A DNA stretch of 64,000 nt. Source: Heterodera schachtii. Its lineage: Eukaryota; Nematoda; Chromadorea; Rhabditida; Heteroderidae. Location of the stretch: assembly GCA_023374025.1 (NCBI GenBank), contig SIJG01000017.1, forward strand, positions 511,671 to 575,670, in the 5' to 3' direction. Shown here one piece after another: positions 12,185 to 25,445 of this stretch (its first letter is position 1; every line of letters begins with the position of its first letter). Both the position numbers and the translations under genes were made by a program. Under the pieces are notes generated by a model. It searched no databases and was not told the origin of the DNA. It saw only the letters and a list, made by a program, of their open reading frames with translations.

Positions 12185-13195
12185 ATGGAAGAGCGTCGTC
12201 GCCGTCAAAATGCTCTATTGTCAAAGTTCAGGAAGCGCACCAAAACGGATCTTTCATCTTCACCAACTTCGAGCAGTATGCCTGCCAACGCTGGTGGTCT
12301 GGCGGAGAGAAATGTTACAAAAACGGATGATGATTGTGGAGGGAGCGACGAGGACATCCAAATTGTGGAGACGGATGAACAGCGGAAAACTCACGACGAA
12401 TTGAGACAAAAGGCTGCCGAAGCACTGATCCGTGAGGCGAAAAGGTCGGCGAAAGGAGAAAATTTGAAATAGGAATTCAAGTTTTGGACTGTGAATTTTA
12501 CTTTCCAAGCAAAAAAGGTAATAATGGAGAATTGGTGTTCCTGCGGAAAATAAAATTAAAAAATTTTCTTTTTGTTTTTTCTAACGTAAAAAATACGCTG
12601 ATTAACGGATCTGAGCTCACAATCAGTCTACAGAATCAAAAACAAATGTGAAATTTTATTTTTTCTTCGAATTCGGGTCCGGAATTCGGATTTGGCCCTA
12701 ACTAATGTCATATTCGTGATCAGCGACTCCGAAACCCCAGAATGCATGTTTTCATGTTATTCTTACCTGCAAATTTATTAAAAAAAACCAAGGGTAATAC
12801 TGGAGAATTGGTGTCCCGGCAAAAAATAATTTAAAATTTTTTCTTTTCTAAAATTCGTTAAAACATATTTATGGGGGTTTTCTGGGCCGCTGAAGAAAAA
12901 ATGTAAAGAAAATTCTTAACTTTATTTTTCGTCGGGACATAATTCTCCAGTATTACCAAACCAAGTACTTGATGAAAAAACAAAATCGATAATTTTCAAA
13001 TTCAGAGCTCAGATCCATAAAATAAAATTTTTAAATTAATTTTCAGCCAGGACACCAATACTCCAATATTACCCAAAAAACCAATATACCTAGACTGAAT
13101 AAGAATCGTTCATCCCTTTGTTTTTACGAATTTACTATTTTTTTAATTTTAGGTCGGCTCAACGTGCACAGCTTTACGGACCACAAGGATGGTAA
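12185..13195 (+). CDS. Small charged protein with EAKR...GPQGW C-terminal motif
   Basis: Exon 1 (12185 to about 12444) encodes MEERRRRQNALLSKFRKRTK, a S/T-rich and acidic middle, and EALIREAKR. Splicing GTCGGC-donor to exon 2 (about 13153-13195) gives EAKRSAQRAQLYGPQGW and a stop. That ending resembles the EAKRGKTRAE..GPMGW segment of the alternative (isoform 2) product of the human POLR1D locus; this is family resemblance from memory, not proof of function. If the intron is not removed, the frame instead ends in AKGENLK at 12472. The same GTCGGC hexamer follows both the exon 1 end and the exon 2 acceptor, so the junction is ambiguous by a few bases but the frame is not. The intron is almost filled by nested transposons. 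Confidence 0.6.
12668..12737 (-). repeat. Dispersed repeat unit (GATCACGAATATGAC family), minus orientation
   Basis: Read on the minus strand it runs GGGGTTTCGG, then CGCTGATCACGAATATGAC, then a stretch ending in GGACCCGAATTCG. Related units occur at 59899-59970, 60014-60080 and, weaker, 41728-41790. Non-coding. Confidence 0.6.
12793..12957. mobile_element. Inner nested TIR element with perfect 8-bp target duplication
   Basis: 165 bp between identical 8-bp repeats AAACCAAG (12785-12792 and 12958-12965). Terminal inverted repeats of about 28 bp start GGTAATACTGGAGAATT on both strands. The same end sequence bounds the outer element, so this is a family member inserted into a family member. hAT-like by target size; no coding capacity. 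Confidence 0.8.
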
Positions 13196-13827
13196 CAAAT
13201 TTGATTTTCGTATCGAATTGGGATTTCACTTCGGTTCGGTTTAGGATAAAGCCGAGAGTTCTGAACACAAACAAAGCATTTTTGGCCAGGACTCTCAAAT
13301 CAGTGGAAATTCATCGGAGAGACCAACAGACGGAGAAAGAAGCGAAGAGAGCGCGGAAAGTGAGGGAACAGACGGGGGAAGAATAACAGAGACGAACAAA
13401 AACAACAGCAAAGACTGGGCCGGTAGAAAGAACATATCATCGCCTTTTTGTATATTTTGGGTAAAAAAGAACTTCAGAACGTACACATCCTAGAAAAAAT
13501 TTATCATCAAACCAAGATAAAAATTTATTGGAAAAGGAGGACAGCAATGGAAAATAATTTTATTTTGTACTGTACAATATACATTTTGCTATACGTTTTG
13601 TCTGAAGAATGTTCATTGAGTACAAAAATGGTCATTGTTTATTGGGTCTTCTGTTATTTGTTCTGCTGATTGTGAGGCAGCCATCGGTCACAGAATGACC
13701 CTTTCGTTGTTGCTGTTCTCTCCGCTGCTGGCCACGGAAGACCTTTTCGACTGATCAAAGCCTAATAGATTTGATTTGGTAGATTAATTAGGGACTTCTG
13801 GAGGAGGATTAACAAGGCTAATGTAAG
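13196..13827. other. Convergent 3' interval
   Basis: Between the small plus-strand gene and the end of pxf-1 on the minus strand. It shows A/G-rich (purine) sequence to about 13400, then AT-rich DNA. No supported gene. Confidence 0.4.
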
Positions 13828-16800
13828 TTAACCATCCCCTCCAACTGACCGGACGGTGGCAATTCGTCTTTCGAGGAGTGAATTGCCCGCCCCGTATCCC
13901 TGAGTTCGACTTTTGATTTTTGAGTTCTGCACAAGGGACAACATCTTTGAAATTGCTTGTGGACTCTCCACTCCTGGATTTGGAGGATTTTTAAATTATT
14001 TAATTTGAGTGCAAATTTCTCACCAAATTTTGGTAAATTGATCATGCCTCGATGCCTTTCGTGCGAATGCACTATATTTGATTGGTTGGACTGTGAAGAA
14101 AGACTGCTCGGCGAAGGAGAGGGCAACCGACGCCGGGAAGGAACATTTGAGTTGCTGTGATGGAATTGCTGTTGGGAAGAACTGCTCGCACCCGAGGCAG
14201 AGGAAAGCGGCGGTTCGCAATCCAATGAAATTCGGTCGAGGTCAATCTGTACAATTTGTTGGTCATTCGTCCTATCGTTCATATAAACGGCGTACCTCCG
14301 AATCAATGATTGGGATGTTCTGCAGGTACGCCTTCACCCTGATCTGCATCATTGTGCGTTCGTGCAGCTTTTTGCGCGACACCGCCCCACCACTGCTCGA
14401 GGCGAAACGGCCGCTCCCGTGGCCCAATGCGGCGACATTTCCGCCGCTTTTGCGCATTGTGCCCGGGTCCAACAGCTGACCAATAAAAAAGTGTAATAAG
14501 CCAAACAAACCTCGACAGAGTCTTTGCCATTCAATTCGAATTTTGTGACTGCTCCCCCGAAATTTCTCACATTTGCCCCGCCGATGAGCACCGATTGGTC
14601 GTAGGGTACGCTGCTGTACCGTTGGATGTTCCGCACAATCTGCGCAATCATCCGCAGCTTCTCGAAGTTGACCAGCTGTTGCGCGTCGTTGCAAAATGTC
14701 GGGTTGGCCTCGTGCGCAAAGATCAAATCCTTGCGCAGGACCGGGTAAATCGGAATGACCGGTGGGTCCTGCGCGAATTGGGCCAATTGCTGGCGGTAAC
14801 GGGACATGTTCCTGGACGGGTCCATCATCTGAAAATAAAGCAATAAAAGCGAGTTGAATTAGTGAAAGTTAAAACGAATACCTGTTGCAAGTCGGCCAAT
14901 ACTTTCAAATATTTCCTGAATTTTGTGCAAATTATTTCTTTATTTTTTGTGTTTTTCATACCCAGGAACGCGTTCCCAAGTGTGCAACAATCTCCGAACG
15001 GCCTTAATTTAAATTTGATCCAATTAAATTATTGATGCTTTTTTTGTTGCTAATTGTAAGTGTACCGGCTTTTCGAGTCCGCTAATAATTGCAAACATTG
15101 AGTTGAGGTTTCGGAACACTAAACCAGAAAAGTACTGGAAATTAAAATAAACAATAAATACATTGGCATTGTTTGGCGATTTTGATGAACTTTTTGACCA
15201 ATTTTGACCGTCTGTACACATTCCTTTCACAGCACACTTCCGTTGCCACCCACCACATTTCACGGTTGAATAGTAACTTAATAAAATTATGTTAACGAAC
15301 TTACAAATTGCTCCGACCAAATTAATTATGGAAATTTACACATTAAGTTTTTGAAAAAAATTAAATACATTGTTAAACTAAAACATACTTCGAACTGCTC
15401 CAACTTTGGCCATCCTTTTGATCGAAGAGAGCAAGGGTTATCGTTTTCGATAAGTTGGAACAGATTGTTTACATATTCAGTCGGTTCAATTGCGGCAAAA
15501 ACGGCGAAATCCTAGCAAAAGTAAAAATTATAACCGTAGAACATGGATTTTTTTCGGTCTTCCTTAAGTCCAACTTCCCCCTCAATTTGTCTGTTCAAAG
15601 GAATTTCACCTGAAGTGTCAGTTGGGCCGCGATACATTGGGCGTTCAGAGTGTACAAAGTGAGCCGCGTTTGTTTGACCAATTCCGGGATCAGTTCGTCG
15701 GGCAGCAAATTGCTCTCATCGGGCCGTCGCATGTCACGCAGATAAAGCCGTGCGTTCAGTCCGACACGTTCGGCCAAATTGGCGGCAGAATCGGGCAGCC
15801 GTCCCTGCTTGGTCACCCCGTCACGACTGACCGAACATTCGTACAGCGCCCACCAACCATCGTTCTCACCCACGGGGAGGCCAAACTCCTTAAAATGGGA
15901 AATGAATAAGTTTTTGTGGTGGATTTACCTGCAGTGCCATAAGCATCAACTGTTTGGCGCTTGTCTCGGCCAACACGGGGAGGTAGCGGAAGTTTTGGTC
16001 CACCCGGTACACTTTGAGCATTTGCAGTGGCTGAACAATGCCGCCAAAAGCGGCGTTTGTCCCTGCAGCACCGCCGCCACAGTTTGTGGAGAAGGAACTG
16101 TGCCGATGGGAGGCGACGGAGGGCACAGCCGACGAACAGGAAGCAAACGGATAATGGACGGAGTTGGCCGAAATGTCCGGGTTGGAACGGCTGGCACGGA
16201 GACTCCCGCTGGACGAAGGCGGCACGGAGAACTGAAATAGAAAATGAAACAGTCTTTTTGTATGCCAAAAAAAAAATTGTTTGATAATTAAATTTCGAAA
16301 CGCTGGAAGAGATTTTCAAAGTTAATTCTTTTTTTTAAATTTCGGACGGCAATATTCCGGCTGCAATTTTGGGGTCACCGCCTCAGGGGGTCCTATGTTT
16401 CAACAATTCTCTGGGGGAACGTCAGTGAAAGATACAAAAGATTTTTAAAAAATTCAAAATTAAAGGTAGGCAAAAAGAAGTCGGCTTCACTTCATCCGCT
16501 GAGTCGGCCATCTGCTGCTGGTACTGCTCGCCCGCGAGGGTTTTGTCGCCGGCCGCACCGCCTCCCCCTCTGATCATGAACAGAAGTTTGTTAAGCACCT
16601 TTTTGCTGGACAATGTCCCCCCTCCGCCGTTGCAACTGCCAATTGAGCCCGTGGGGGTGGACGAAGGGCCACAGCCCATTTGGAACGACGATTTCTGCAA
16701 AGTCAATGAAGGATTTATTGAAATGCAAAAAAATTTGAACGAAATTTTAAATAAAAATTTCAATATTAGGATGAAAAAATGCCGAGACCTCCGCCGCCTG

Positions 16801-19800
16801 CTGTTGGAGTGCGGAACAGAGTGTTGAGCGTCGTTCTCTCTTCTGTTGCGCCATCGTTGTGCCTCCTCCCATCGCCGGTGCCGAACTTTTCTTTTGGTAC
16901 CGCGACGGCACCGCCGACGAAAACGCCGGAGGGTTTAGAGAGGAGGGAACGGGCAAAGAGTCCGACTGATCATCGCCTCCTCCGTTTTGGTGAGAGAGCA
17001 GTGCTTCCTAATGAAAGAATAAATTGTGATTCTGTTAACCCTTCCATTTCTTTATTGGCCTTTGTTTTTTTGTCATTTTGAAGGCAATAGTTGGCATGAT
17101 TATTATGCTGCCATTGCGCCTTTGCCCACCTTGAACCCAATCCAATTGGTTTTGACGCTGATGCTCAAATGGGTGCTTTCTCTCAGCAAATCCAATGCTT
17201 TTGAAAGGCTCATACAGCGGCAAAGTTGGCCATTGATCTCCAAAAGCTGAACAAATCGGTTGAATATTAGCGGCCCTTACAATTTGACCGGAAAGAGAGT
17301 CGTTGTCCCTGTTATTATTTTTCTGAATAGCAATTCATTCCAAAAAATCGCTAAATTCAGCTGCCATATCCTGGTTTTGCACCTATCACCTCGTCCCATC
17401 GTTTGATGCCGGCCTTTTCCGCAGCCGAATTTGCGTCGACATTCATCACGAAAATGCCATTATTCCTGCCAATCAGTTGGAAATCGAGTTTTTCAGCTCT
17501 GTCCGACCTCGTCAAAGTTATCTAAACAAAATTGTTGCCACAAATAAATTTTCGACAATTCGTCAGACCATTCGAGCCTGCGATTTCACACTGACGGTTA
17601 TGCTGAGAAGGCTTTGGTGATTGAACATCTTTGCGCTGGCCAACAGCTGAAAGAGAAAGAGAAAATTTAAAAATATACGCCTAATTGCCTTTAATTAAAA
17701 ATTCTCTCTTAATTGATCAGTTTATTAGCACCACCACTGTTACTTCGTCAAATTCGTCCAACAGTTCGGCCATTTGTCTGCCGCTCTGTCCCCCTTCAAA
17801 GTCCTCGAAATGGTTGTTCAACCAAATGAGCATTATCCGCGCCACTCGGTCTCGGCGGTTGGGCTCCGCGCGGAACCAACGGAGCAATTGGCGCACAATT
17901 TGGGCAGAGTCGTGGAAAAACACTCTGTGCATCAGCAAAAAGTCCTCCACAAAATGCGAGTCGGACGGCACTTCTTCCGACCCCACGGCATTTTCATCGC
18001 CCACCAAAAGTTGTTGGAGCAGTCGGTCGGGAGAGGCTTTAGTGATTACTCTAAAAGGAGTAATCAAAATTTAAAAAAGAATCCGGATTTAGTGTCGAAA
18101 TGCGTTCAGAAAGTGAGTCTGTCCATTGTCGGCATTACCTCCGTTCGACTTCCATTATCAGTTTGCCACTTTTGTCCTGTTCCTGCTCAATTTGTCGGTT
18201 AAAAGTTGACATAATCGAGTGGAATTCCGAGTGTTCTACCTGAAACAGATGGCACCATCATAATTTCAATAATCTCTCCTTTTTTCCATTTTCTCCCTCA
18301 CCAAAATGAATTCGCAGTCGTTGAGCATCGTTCGTATTTCGCCGTCGTTCAGCTGCGGCTGTGCAATGGGTTTGGCGCCGAAACAGTCGCCCACTTGGTA
18401 CTCCGTCCTTTTCCCGTCCATGTGCAAATGCTCCACGCAGCCGTTGACCACCACAGACCTGGCACGAGAAGCGGAAGAGGGTTTATTTGACTTTGGGAGG
18501 AGACTCCGTCGGAGTTTGTTGAAAGTGTGGGCCCTCCCCCCCCCCTTCCCCAAATTGCCAAACTCACCACGCGTCGATCCGTTCGCCGTTTTGCATGATC
18601 ACTGTCCCTTTGTTCGGCACATGCGCAAACACCATTTTAAGGGAAAGCTGCCGCTTTATAGTCATCGGAAGTGCAGCCAATGTTGGCAAACTGTCCATGA
18701 ACTCAATCAAAATTGTCATGTCCTCAGCGCTACGTTGGTCGGGAGGTCTTTCCAAGCATTCCCGAACGATGTCCCGAAGTTCCTTAAATTTATATAAAAG
18801 GTAATAGCCAAATAATCCACAGAATGAAGGCATGCCGAGTCGTGGGACGGACAGCTGCCCATTTCGTCGTCCTCCTCCTCGTCCTCGTCGCCCTCTGAAG
18901 CGCCGTCGCTGTCCACAACCGTTTCCGGCAGTCCTGCAAAACAGTCCGTCTCATCCGCCGCTGTCGTCGACGATGAAACTGTCCGAACTGCAGCAGCGGC
19001 TACGGATGAGCAGCCACCATGTGCGTTATTAGATGCCAAAGAGATGGACGACGGAGTGCCGGGCCGTGGACGACCGCCCGAGTGCCTTTGGTGGTGGCGG
19101 TGTGGCGACTGATGCCTAATGGACACATTCAATGTATTCGACTGATGATGGGACAAAGAAGCAGCGGCGGCATCGGAAGAGGAGGAGACGGAATTGGATG
19201 GATGCTTAAAGGGGAAAAGTGAAAGTAATCGCCAAAGGCAAATTCATGGCCAACCAATTTTCGGGACATATTCAGCCGAACGCGACTCAACCGATGGAAA
19301 TTGGAAGCAAAGGGTGCCGTAAAAGGATTTTTGGAAATGCCATGCACAGCAATTCCTTCCGAATTGGATGGCCCTTCCCCGCCCATTTCGCCATATTGTG
19401 CCGCTGTCACATTCGAATTTGGCAGTGTCGTGGCACCGTTTTGAGACTTTTCCACTGCTTCAGAGAAAAAAATGAATTTTAAAAACAAATGTTTAATGAT
19501 TTCTTTTATATTGTATTACAAGAGTTTTTCCGTTTCAAAGCTGTGGGTGACAGAGGCCTCGTGGGGGAAGAGGAACATTTGCCCTCAAAAAGTGACTTTT
19601 TCTGTTCCACTGCGGAAGAGGGACCCGGCGCCATCACTTTGGAGAACGAAGTGGACGGATCACTGAAATTTATTAACTGTTAGATAAGTCAAAATTAAAT
19701 TTAAAATTTTTTTTTGTGTTCTATTTAAAGGCGTAACTCTTCATTTATTCCTCCTTCTTTGTGACCTTTTTGGAATCAAATCGATTTTTTGTTGATGTCC

Positions 19801-22800
19801 TTTTTTCCTTTTTCTCCCTTTGCGTGTTTTCTTTTGTTTGCTTATCGCCCGCCACTTGATAAGACAAAAGCTAATTGATGTTAATGAGAAAAGAACGGAC
19901 ATTTATGTCAAATGACATATTCCTTCCTAATTAAATTCCCCCAATTGTGCCAAACCAATTGCTGTGCCAATTTTACTGGGTTAGCCCACCCATTTGCCGC
20001 TGAACAACTTTTCTGCTGCGGTTGTTGCTCATTTGGCTGTCCACACCCTCCGCCTCTGTCCCTTTGCTGATGCCTTTCCAATTCCAAAGTTCCGTCTTCT
20101 TCCTCCCCGCCTTCGTCTCTGCTCCTAAAATTACGCTGTCCCTTCTGCTGCTGCTGCGGTTGTTGTTCTTTTTGCTGGTTCCATTGTTTCTGTTGCTGCT
20201 TGCCAAAGTGGCGTTCATTATCGGTTAAGTTGTGTTTCTGTTGCGATTCTAATTCGTCGGACAAAGAGTTCGATTTTGTGTGATGGTAATTATGGTGATT
20301 GTTTGTGTAACTTCCAGCAAATGACAAATAATTTTGCCCTCCGATATGGTTGGGAGTGATCAACTGTTGACAAAAAAAAATAAAATTGTTTTTTGAATTT
20401 TCTTGACACTTTTGCCTACTTTTGTTGGGGATAGTGAGGAGGTAGGGGCCGGTGATGGGACTCGTTGATGGGGAAAGAAATGCTTTGAATTCTGCGGGGA
20501 AAGTAACTGCTGCTGTTGGCAAGGCAAGCGTGACGAAACTGCGTAAGTAGGAGGAGAAGTTGAAGAAGGGTGAGGAGGTAGAGGTGTCGGAAAGTGGTGA
20601 AAGACTAGTCGTTGGTGTTGTTGTTGCTGATGCAAAAAATGGTGAGGGGAAGAATCGGCAGAAATTTGTGCCATGTTCTGATGTTGGAGTTCGGCACCAC
20701 TGGACTGCCTGTGGTGCACCAAACGCGCGTTGTGATGGCGGTGATGGAACGGCGGTTGATGATGGTGGTCAGCGACAGTCTCAGCGATGGTGGAACATGT
20801 CGGCATTGAGGTGATTATTGTGTTGGTTTGGTGGATGCGGAGAATGATGGGATGGGATGAAGATGATGCTGATGGGATTGTGGCGAAGGGACAGTGGCGT
20901 GGTGGAGGTGATTGGAGGAGGAGGGAGCGACCGCGGGGGATGGGCGATGGTCGTTATTCAGGTGCACAGTGATCCGTTGCACATCGGGGTAATCAATCTG
21001 AAGACTCCGAATCAACAGCGATTGAAAATTCACGAGTATTGGGAGGAATGAGAAGGGAGAGGAGAGGGAGGGGGGAAGGGAGCACCACACAAATCGCCGG
21101 AAGCAAATTGCGCACGATGGACGACAGCGGGTCCGAAAGGAGGAATTTTTGTTATTTTTATTTAAAGCAATAAAGTATCAATTAATGTATTGTATCTGTA
21201 TAAAAAGTAAACAATTGAACAATGTCCTCCTCTGAAGTGGGGAATGAAGTGAGTGGAATACGGTGAATTTATTTTATTTGAATGGGGAAACTCGTAATGA
21301 CTTCTTCGTGTGAGGCAAAAATGTGGCTAATTAGCCCATTCCCCCGCCCCCTCCTCCTTTCTTCCCTCTCATTTCCCTTCATCAAATCGCCCGAAAAAGC
21401 GCAGTAAGAATTGAAGAGGGTCGTTGGAAAAGCCCTGGGGGGTTTACGTGGTGAATTAATGGAGTGCGTAATGGCGTACGGGGAAGGGAATTGCTCGAAG
21501 GAGGTTAATGGGAAGACAATGAGATGATTTGGGAGTCGAGAATGAAGGAAAGAGCAAAAGGTGGGAAGAGAAGGCAAGCCGAAGAGTCAAAGACAAAAAT
21601 GGACAGTCGGACAATCAGTCGGTGGGCAATGGACGGGACAATGGCAACAAAAGCCATAAGAATATCAAAAGCGATTCGGATAACGGAGACAGTTCCAACC
21701 CCTGCATAACTTTTCCACTCACCACGATCATTTCCGATGGAGAGATCACTATGCAGTCGCTCATCCGCCTTAGGTTCATTCCCGCACTGCGTTTGCCAAA
21801 GCTAAATTTGATACATTTGTATTGGTGTTTAATGGCATTAACAATGGACAATGAAAAACAGGAAAGTGTAAGAAAAGGTGCGTTATAACAAGGAAGGGGC
21901 TTTGGACTTTCCTATTTTGTCATATTTTCTGGCCCACCACTTCAGTGATAGCCTCTCTATATGCTTTTCCCTGTCTTGCAGTAACACTTGCACATTGTCA
22001 ACCCACTGACGGTGGTCGGCTCTTCCGTGGCTCCCCCCCCCCCCCCCCCCGCCTCTTTTGGCGCCCCTTTTTCCCATTGTACACGGTTTTCATTTTATGT
22101 TTTTTTTCTTTTTTTTCCATAAATAATTTTGCCTTTTTCTTTAGTACACACATAAGGAAGGGCGCCTTTTATTATTTATATTTTTGCAGCCTTTTCTATG
22201 AATAATCGGTCAGATGGCGATCAGATTGGACGGGGTTTAATTTATGTGCAATGACTGACAGATGGAAATGAAAAAAGGAGGCGATCAATAGACAGAAACA
22301 GACAAACGATCATTCACTCTCATCAAAGGGTGGGAGGATATTAAAAGAGGGACAAATTTGTAATCGGGGCGGAACAGCAGCAAAAAAAAAAAGGGAAATT
22401 GAAATGGAGGCGTTTTTTGGGATGAGGGGGGGGGGAGGAGGGTAAGTTGCGCATCATTAATTTATTTTGTAATAATTGGAGTCGACGGACGGAATCTCGC
22501 AAGAGTGGAAGGACTGCTGGACCATTCAAAAACAAATTCTCCCAAACAATTAATTAGTGGGGAAAATTGCACATCATTAAACTTATAATTAGTTTTCTGT
22601 TTATTGTTGCTTATTTCTTTTTTGCGCCGTATCCAAATTTTTAAATGAAAACGGAGCTAACATTTTGATCAGCTAAATGAAGCGGCAGCTCACTCGCTGC
22701 GTCCTGACCAGTCGCACTCAGTCGACCAATCCAATCGGTCGGTTGGTCTATCGCCATTTGCTTCATCAATTTGAGCAGCGATTTCCCGCACGATGAGATT

Positions 22801-24445
22801 AGCGCTTTCGATAACAATGAGAAAAAGTGGGAGATGAATGGACGGTGATCAACGGAAATGGGGGGAGGGGAAAGGGAGGAGAGAGTGGACGCGAAGTACA
22901 AAACAGTGAATGAATGAATGAAAGGAATGTGGGGGGGGGGGGAATGGGACAAATAACAGCAAAAGGAAACAGGACCAATGCGAAGGAGTACTACAAGCAG
23001 TGCAAGTATTAACCAGGTAATGTGCCATTCAGACATCGTACGATTGGCTAGGGTGCCATACATATAAAAAAAAGGGGGGGGGGAATCGACCAACTTTTTT
23101 GTTAATGTTCGGGGGGGGGGGAAGTCAGTGGTCGACTTTTGTGAAAGGGTCGAGTCATGTAATCGGCGACCTTTTTGTGCTTGTCAGTCTTTTTTACGGC
23201 GCATTTCCTTGGAAAACTTTTTTTCTGGGAGAGCATTACCGACGGGCGTCAAGGAATTTCGAAATTCTGGACATAGGCGCAAAGACGACCCGAAATGCTT
23301 GGACACATTCTCAACCAGGCCCGTCGTATCCATAAAAATCGGGGTGGGCACTCGAAGAGCTTTTTTTGCTCTTCGGGTCTCTAAAATTTTTTCTCCATTG
23401 TTATTTTTCAACACAGAGGCTAAATAGCAAGAATTTGTAGCCATTTTGCGCCAAAAATGACCAATTTTTGACATTTTGGGGTCAACTTTAAAAAAAATAA
23501 TTGGTGAAAACTTTAATGGCATATGACAAGAAAATGAACACAATTTTAGAAAAATTTGCCAATTTTTTCTTGAAAAATTTTTAATTTCGGGCCCCCCTAG
23601 ATACGGGCCTGTTCTCAACAATCCCTCACCCACTTCCTTATGATGAACGAAGGGGCGGAAGTTTGGAAAAAAAGAAGACTAATTGTGAGCATTGACAAAT
23701 AAATGAAGATAACATAAATTAATCCAAAACAGACATACCATCCAATGGGCAAGTAGATTTGCTTGTTCCTGAAAATTTCAGGGATTATTTTATGTTGCCT
23801 CTGCAAATCAAAACTTATTAAAAATAGTGATTTAATTAATAACTTGTCTAAAACTGTCCAATTTTCCAAAAACTCAAATTTATGTGCAATCTTAATTTTT
23901 ATGGAATTTTCAATTCGTTAAAAAATAAATCCCGTTTTACAGTGTATATTTTTGGGTTTAGAAAGTTAAAGTCAATAGCAATTGGGATAAGAACATAAAG
24001 AACGAATACCCACATGAACACCGATCCGGACAGAAGAATGTACCAGCAAGTGGCCAACTGACCTTTTCTAAAATAAAAATATATCCATGAGCAGTTTTAC
24101 TTATTAAAGAATTGGTTTTTTTGAAATGATTCTCATGCTGTAAGTCCGTTTAAACAATGCTTTCTTCCCACCTGAACAACACATAATTTGCCGGGTGTCT
24201 CTCCAGTCGTGCAGTTCGACAAACACTCCGAAGAGGGGAGTCGTGCAACCGTTCAAAAACATCCAACCGACGCAATTGGTTGAATATCACAGATACATCC
24301 TGAAAAATAATTCATATTCTGAGTTTATATTTAAACAACTCCAAACAGTTGAAGAAAAATCTGATGAACTTATTGAACTGACCTCTTCGGTGCGCTCATT
24401 TGGACGTCGAATTAAAGCATTGTAAAATAAACCAGATGAACTCAT
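13828..24445 (-). CDS. pxf-1: PDZ-GEF / RapGEF guanine nucleotide exchange factor, complete
   Basis: Start ATG at 24445 (MSSSGLFYNALIRRPNERTE). Domains in order, minus strand: first cNMP-binding-like domain (QLRRLDVFERL, ATCWYILLSGSVFM at 24.0-24.3 kb; FGKRSAGMNLRR and ISPSEMIV at 21.8 kb); a His/Gln-rich linker (about 19.9-21 kb); the acidic GLPETVVDSDG; a second cNMP-like domain (IVRECLERPPDQRS, GTVIMQNGERIDAW, VVNGCVEHLHMDG, 18.3-18.8 kb); RasGEF-N (HFVEDFLLMHRVFF, IWLNNHFEDFEG, 17.7-18.05 kb); PDZ (IGRNNGIFVMNV, LLEINGQ, 17.1-17.5 kb); RA (CSVSRDGVTKQGRLPD, 15.6-16.2 kb); RasGEF (FAAIEPTEYVNNLFQL, NLNSMFAIISGL, DPSRNMSRYRQQLAQF, LVNFEKLRMIAQI, 14.3-15.5 kb). The tail ends VRSVGGDG. It activates Rap GTPases at membranes and junctions. 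The short exon joining SVFM to FGKRSAG and the exact borders in the Q/H-rich linker were not found. No typical C-terminal PDZ ligand is seen. Confidence 0.93.
23316..23611. mobile_element. hAT-like MITE in a pxf-1 intron
   Basis: 296 bp bounded by perfect 8-bp repeats TTCTCAAC (23308-23315 and 23612-23619). The ends are inverted: CAGGCCCGT on the left and, on the complementary right end, also CAGGCCCGT. Open stretches inside look like chance frames. It lies in the large intron between the two halves of the first cNMP-like domain. Confidence 0.75.
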
Positions 24446-25445
24446 TTGCCACCTTCAATATTTGAGCAAAATGAATAATTAATTCATTCATGTACAAAGT
24501 GTAAAAAACTGATTTACATAATCAAAAGCGAATTGAAGTTAGGTACCTAATTAAAAAGGTTTAATCAAAATCAAAGAGAAGAAGCGCTCTCGCCTCAGGC
24601 GTTTTTGAACAGAAAGCCAATAAAAACTGATTTTCTGTGGGGTTAACTGGGCTCCGGCCAGTTTTTGGGGTATACCTAATTCCTTTCATAATTGTCCGAA
24701 ATGAATGAAATTACTATCATTCGATACCTGTGTTTTCTATTAAAAAGATATGCGAAAAAATGACCACAATTCTCCAGTATTACCCGAAAAAAGCTCCAAA
24801 TCCTGTTTTCTGAATATTTAGGTACATATATGTCCATAACCTTTTTTTAAATTCAACGAACTTTTTTGAGGTTGTAGACAAATCAAACACTAGGCCGGGG
24901 CCCAGTTGATCGGGACCCAGGTCGACGAAACGCTCCGTGATTCTGAACTTCACTTCCCCCCCCCCCCCCACGTTTCTGAACTTCACTTCACCCCCCCCAC
25001 GTCATCTCTTATTATTCGGTTTATTTTGAACAAGATTTGCTTGTAAAGGCTCTCATCGTTACCCATCTGCTGTTAACCCTTCAACGACACCATTTATCAA
25101 ACCGGATAATCCATTCGCGTCGTTTTTTGGATTTGGTTTGGCATAAAAAAGAAATCAAATGGAGCAGCACTCATATTTATGTATCTATCATTTGCTTCTC
25201 AATTGCCCTTCCATTAGGTCTGCTGTTTATTTATTTCTGTGACGCAACTCTGCTCACCATTCGACATTATCTTCCTCCTTTCACCCAAACAAATTATTAA
25301 TCTGTTTTCTTTTTCAACCATTTGCATATTCGTAATTTGGATTTGTTCATTTCTTAGATCTAAATTTTAGTGCATAATGTTTAATGCACTTCCGCGTTTT
25401 TTTAAATTTTTTTCCTTGTTAGTTAAAAATTTACTGAATTTTACA
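24446..25445. other. Divergent intergenic region (pxf-1 / RGG gene)
   Basis: Likely promoters for both directions. Near 24768-24785 there is one end (TTCTCCAGTATTACC) of the transposon family seen at 12.5-13.1 kb, without a visible partner. Poly-C runs sit at about 24957 and 24993. No supported gene. Confidence 0.45.

Larger units (their letters stand above)
12517..13073. mobile_element. Outer copy of nested TIR element
   Basis: The left end begins GGTAATAATGGAGAATTGG and the complementary right end begins GGTAATATTGGAGTATTGG. The flanks share CAAAAAA on both sides (7 bp). The element carries a second element of the same end family at 12793-12957, so it was hit by a relative. It also contains a copy of the dispersed repeat at 12668-12737. 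No transposase frame is visible. Confidence 0.6.

Noticed and set aside
23184..23633. 149-codon minus-strand frame
   Set aside because: It runs through a complete MITE and its target duplications; no domain, and pxf-1 occupies this strand as intron.
25037..25300. 87-codon plus-strand frame with hydrophobic segment
   Set aside because: No homology, no splice signals and AT-rich composition; hydrophobicity follows from T-rich DNA.
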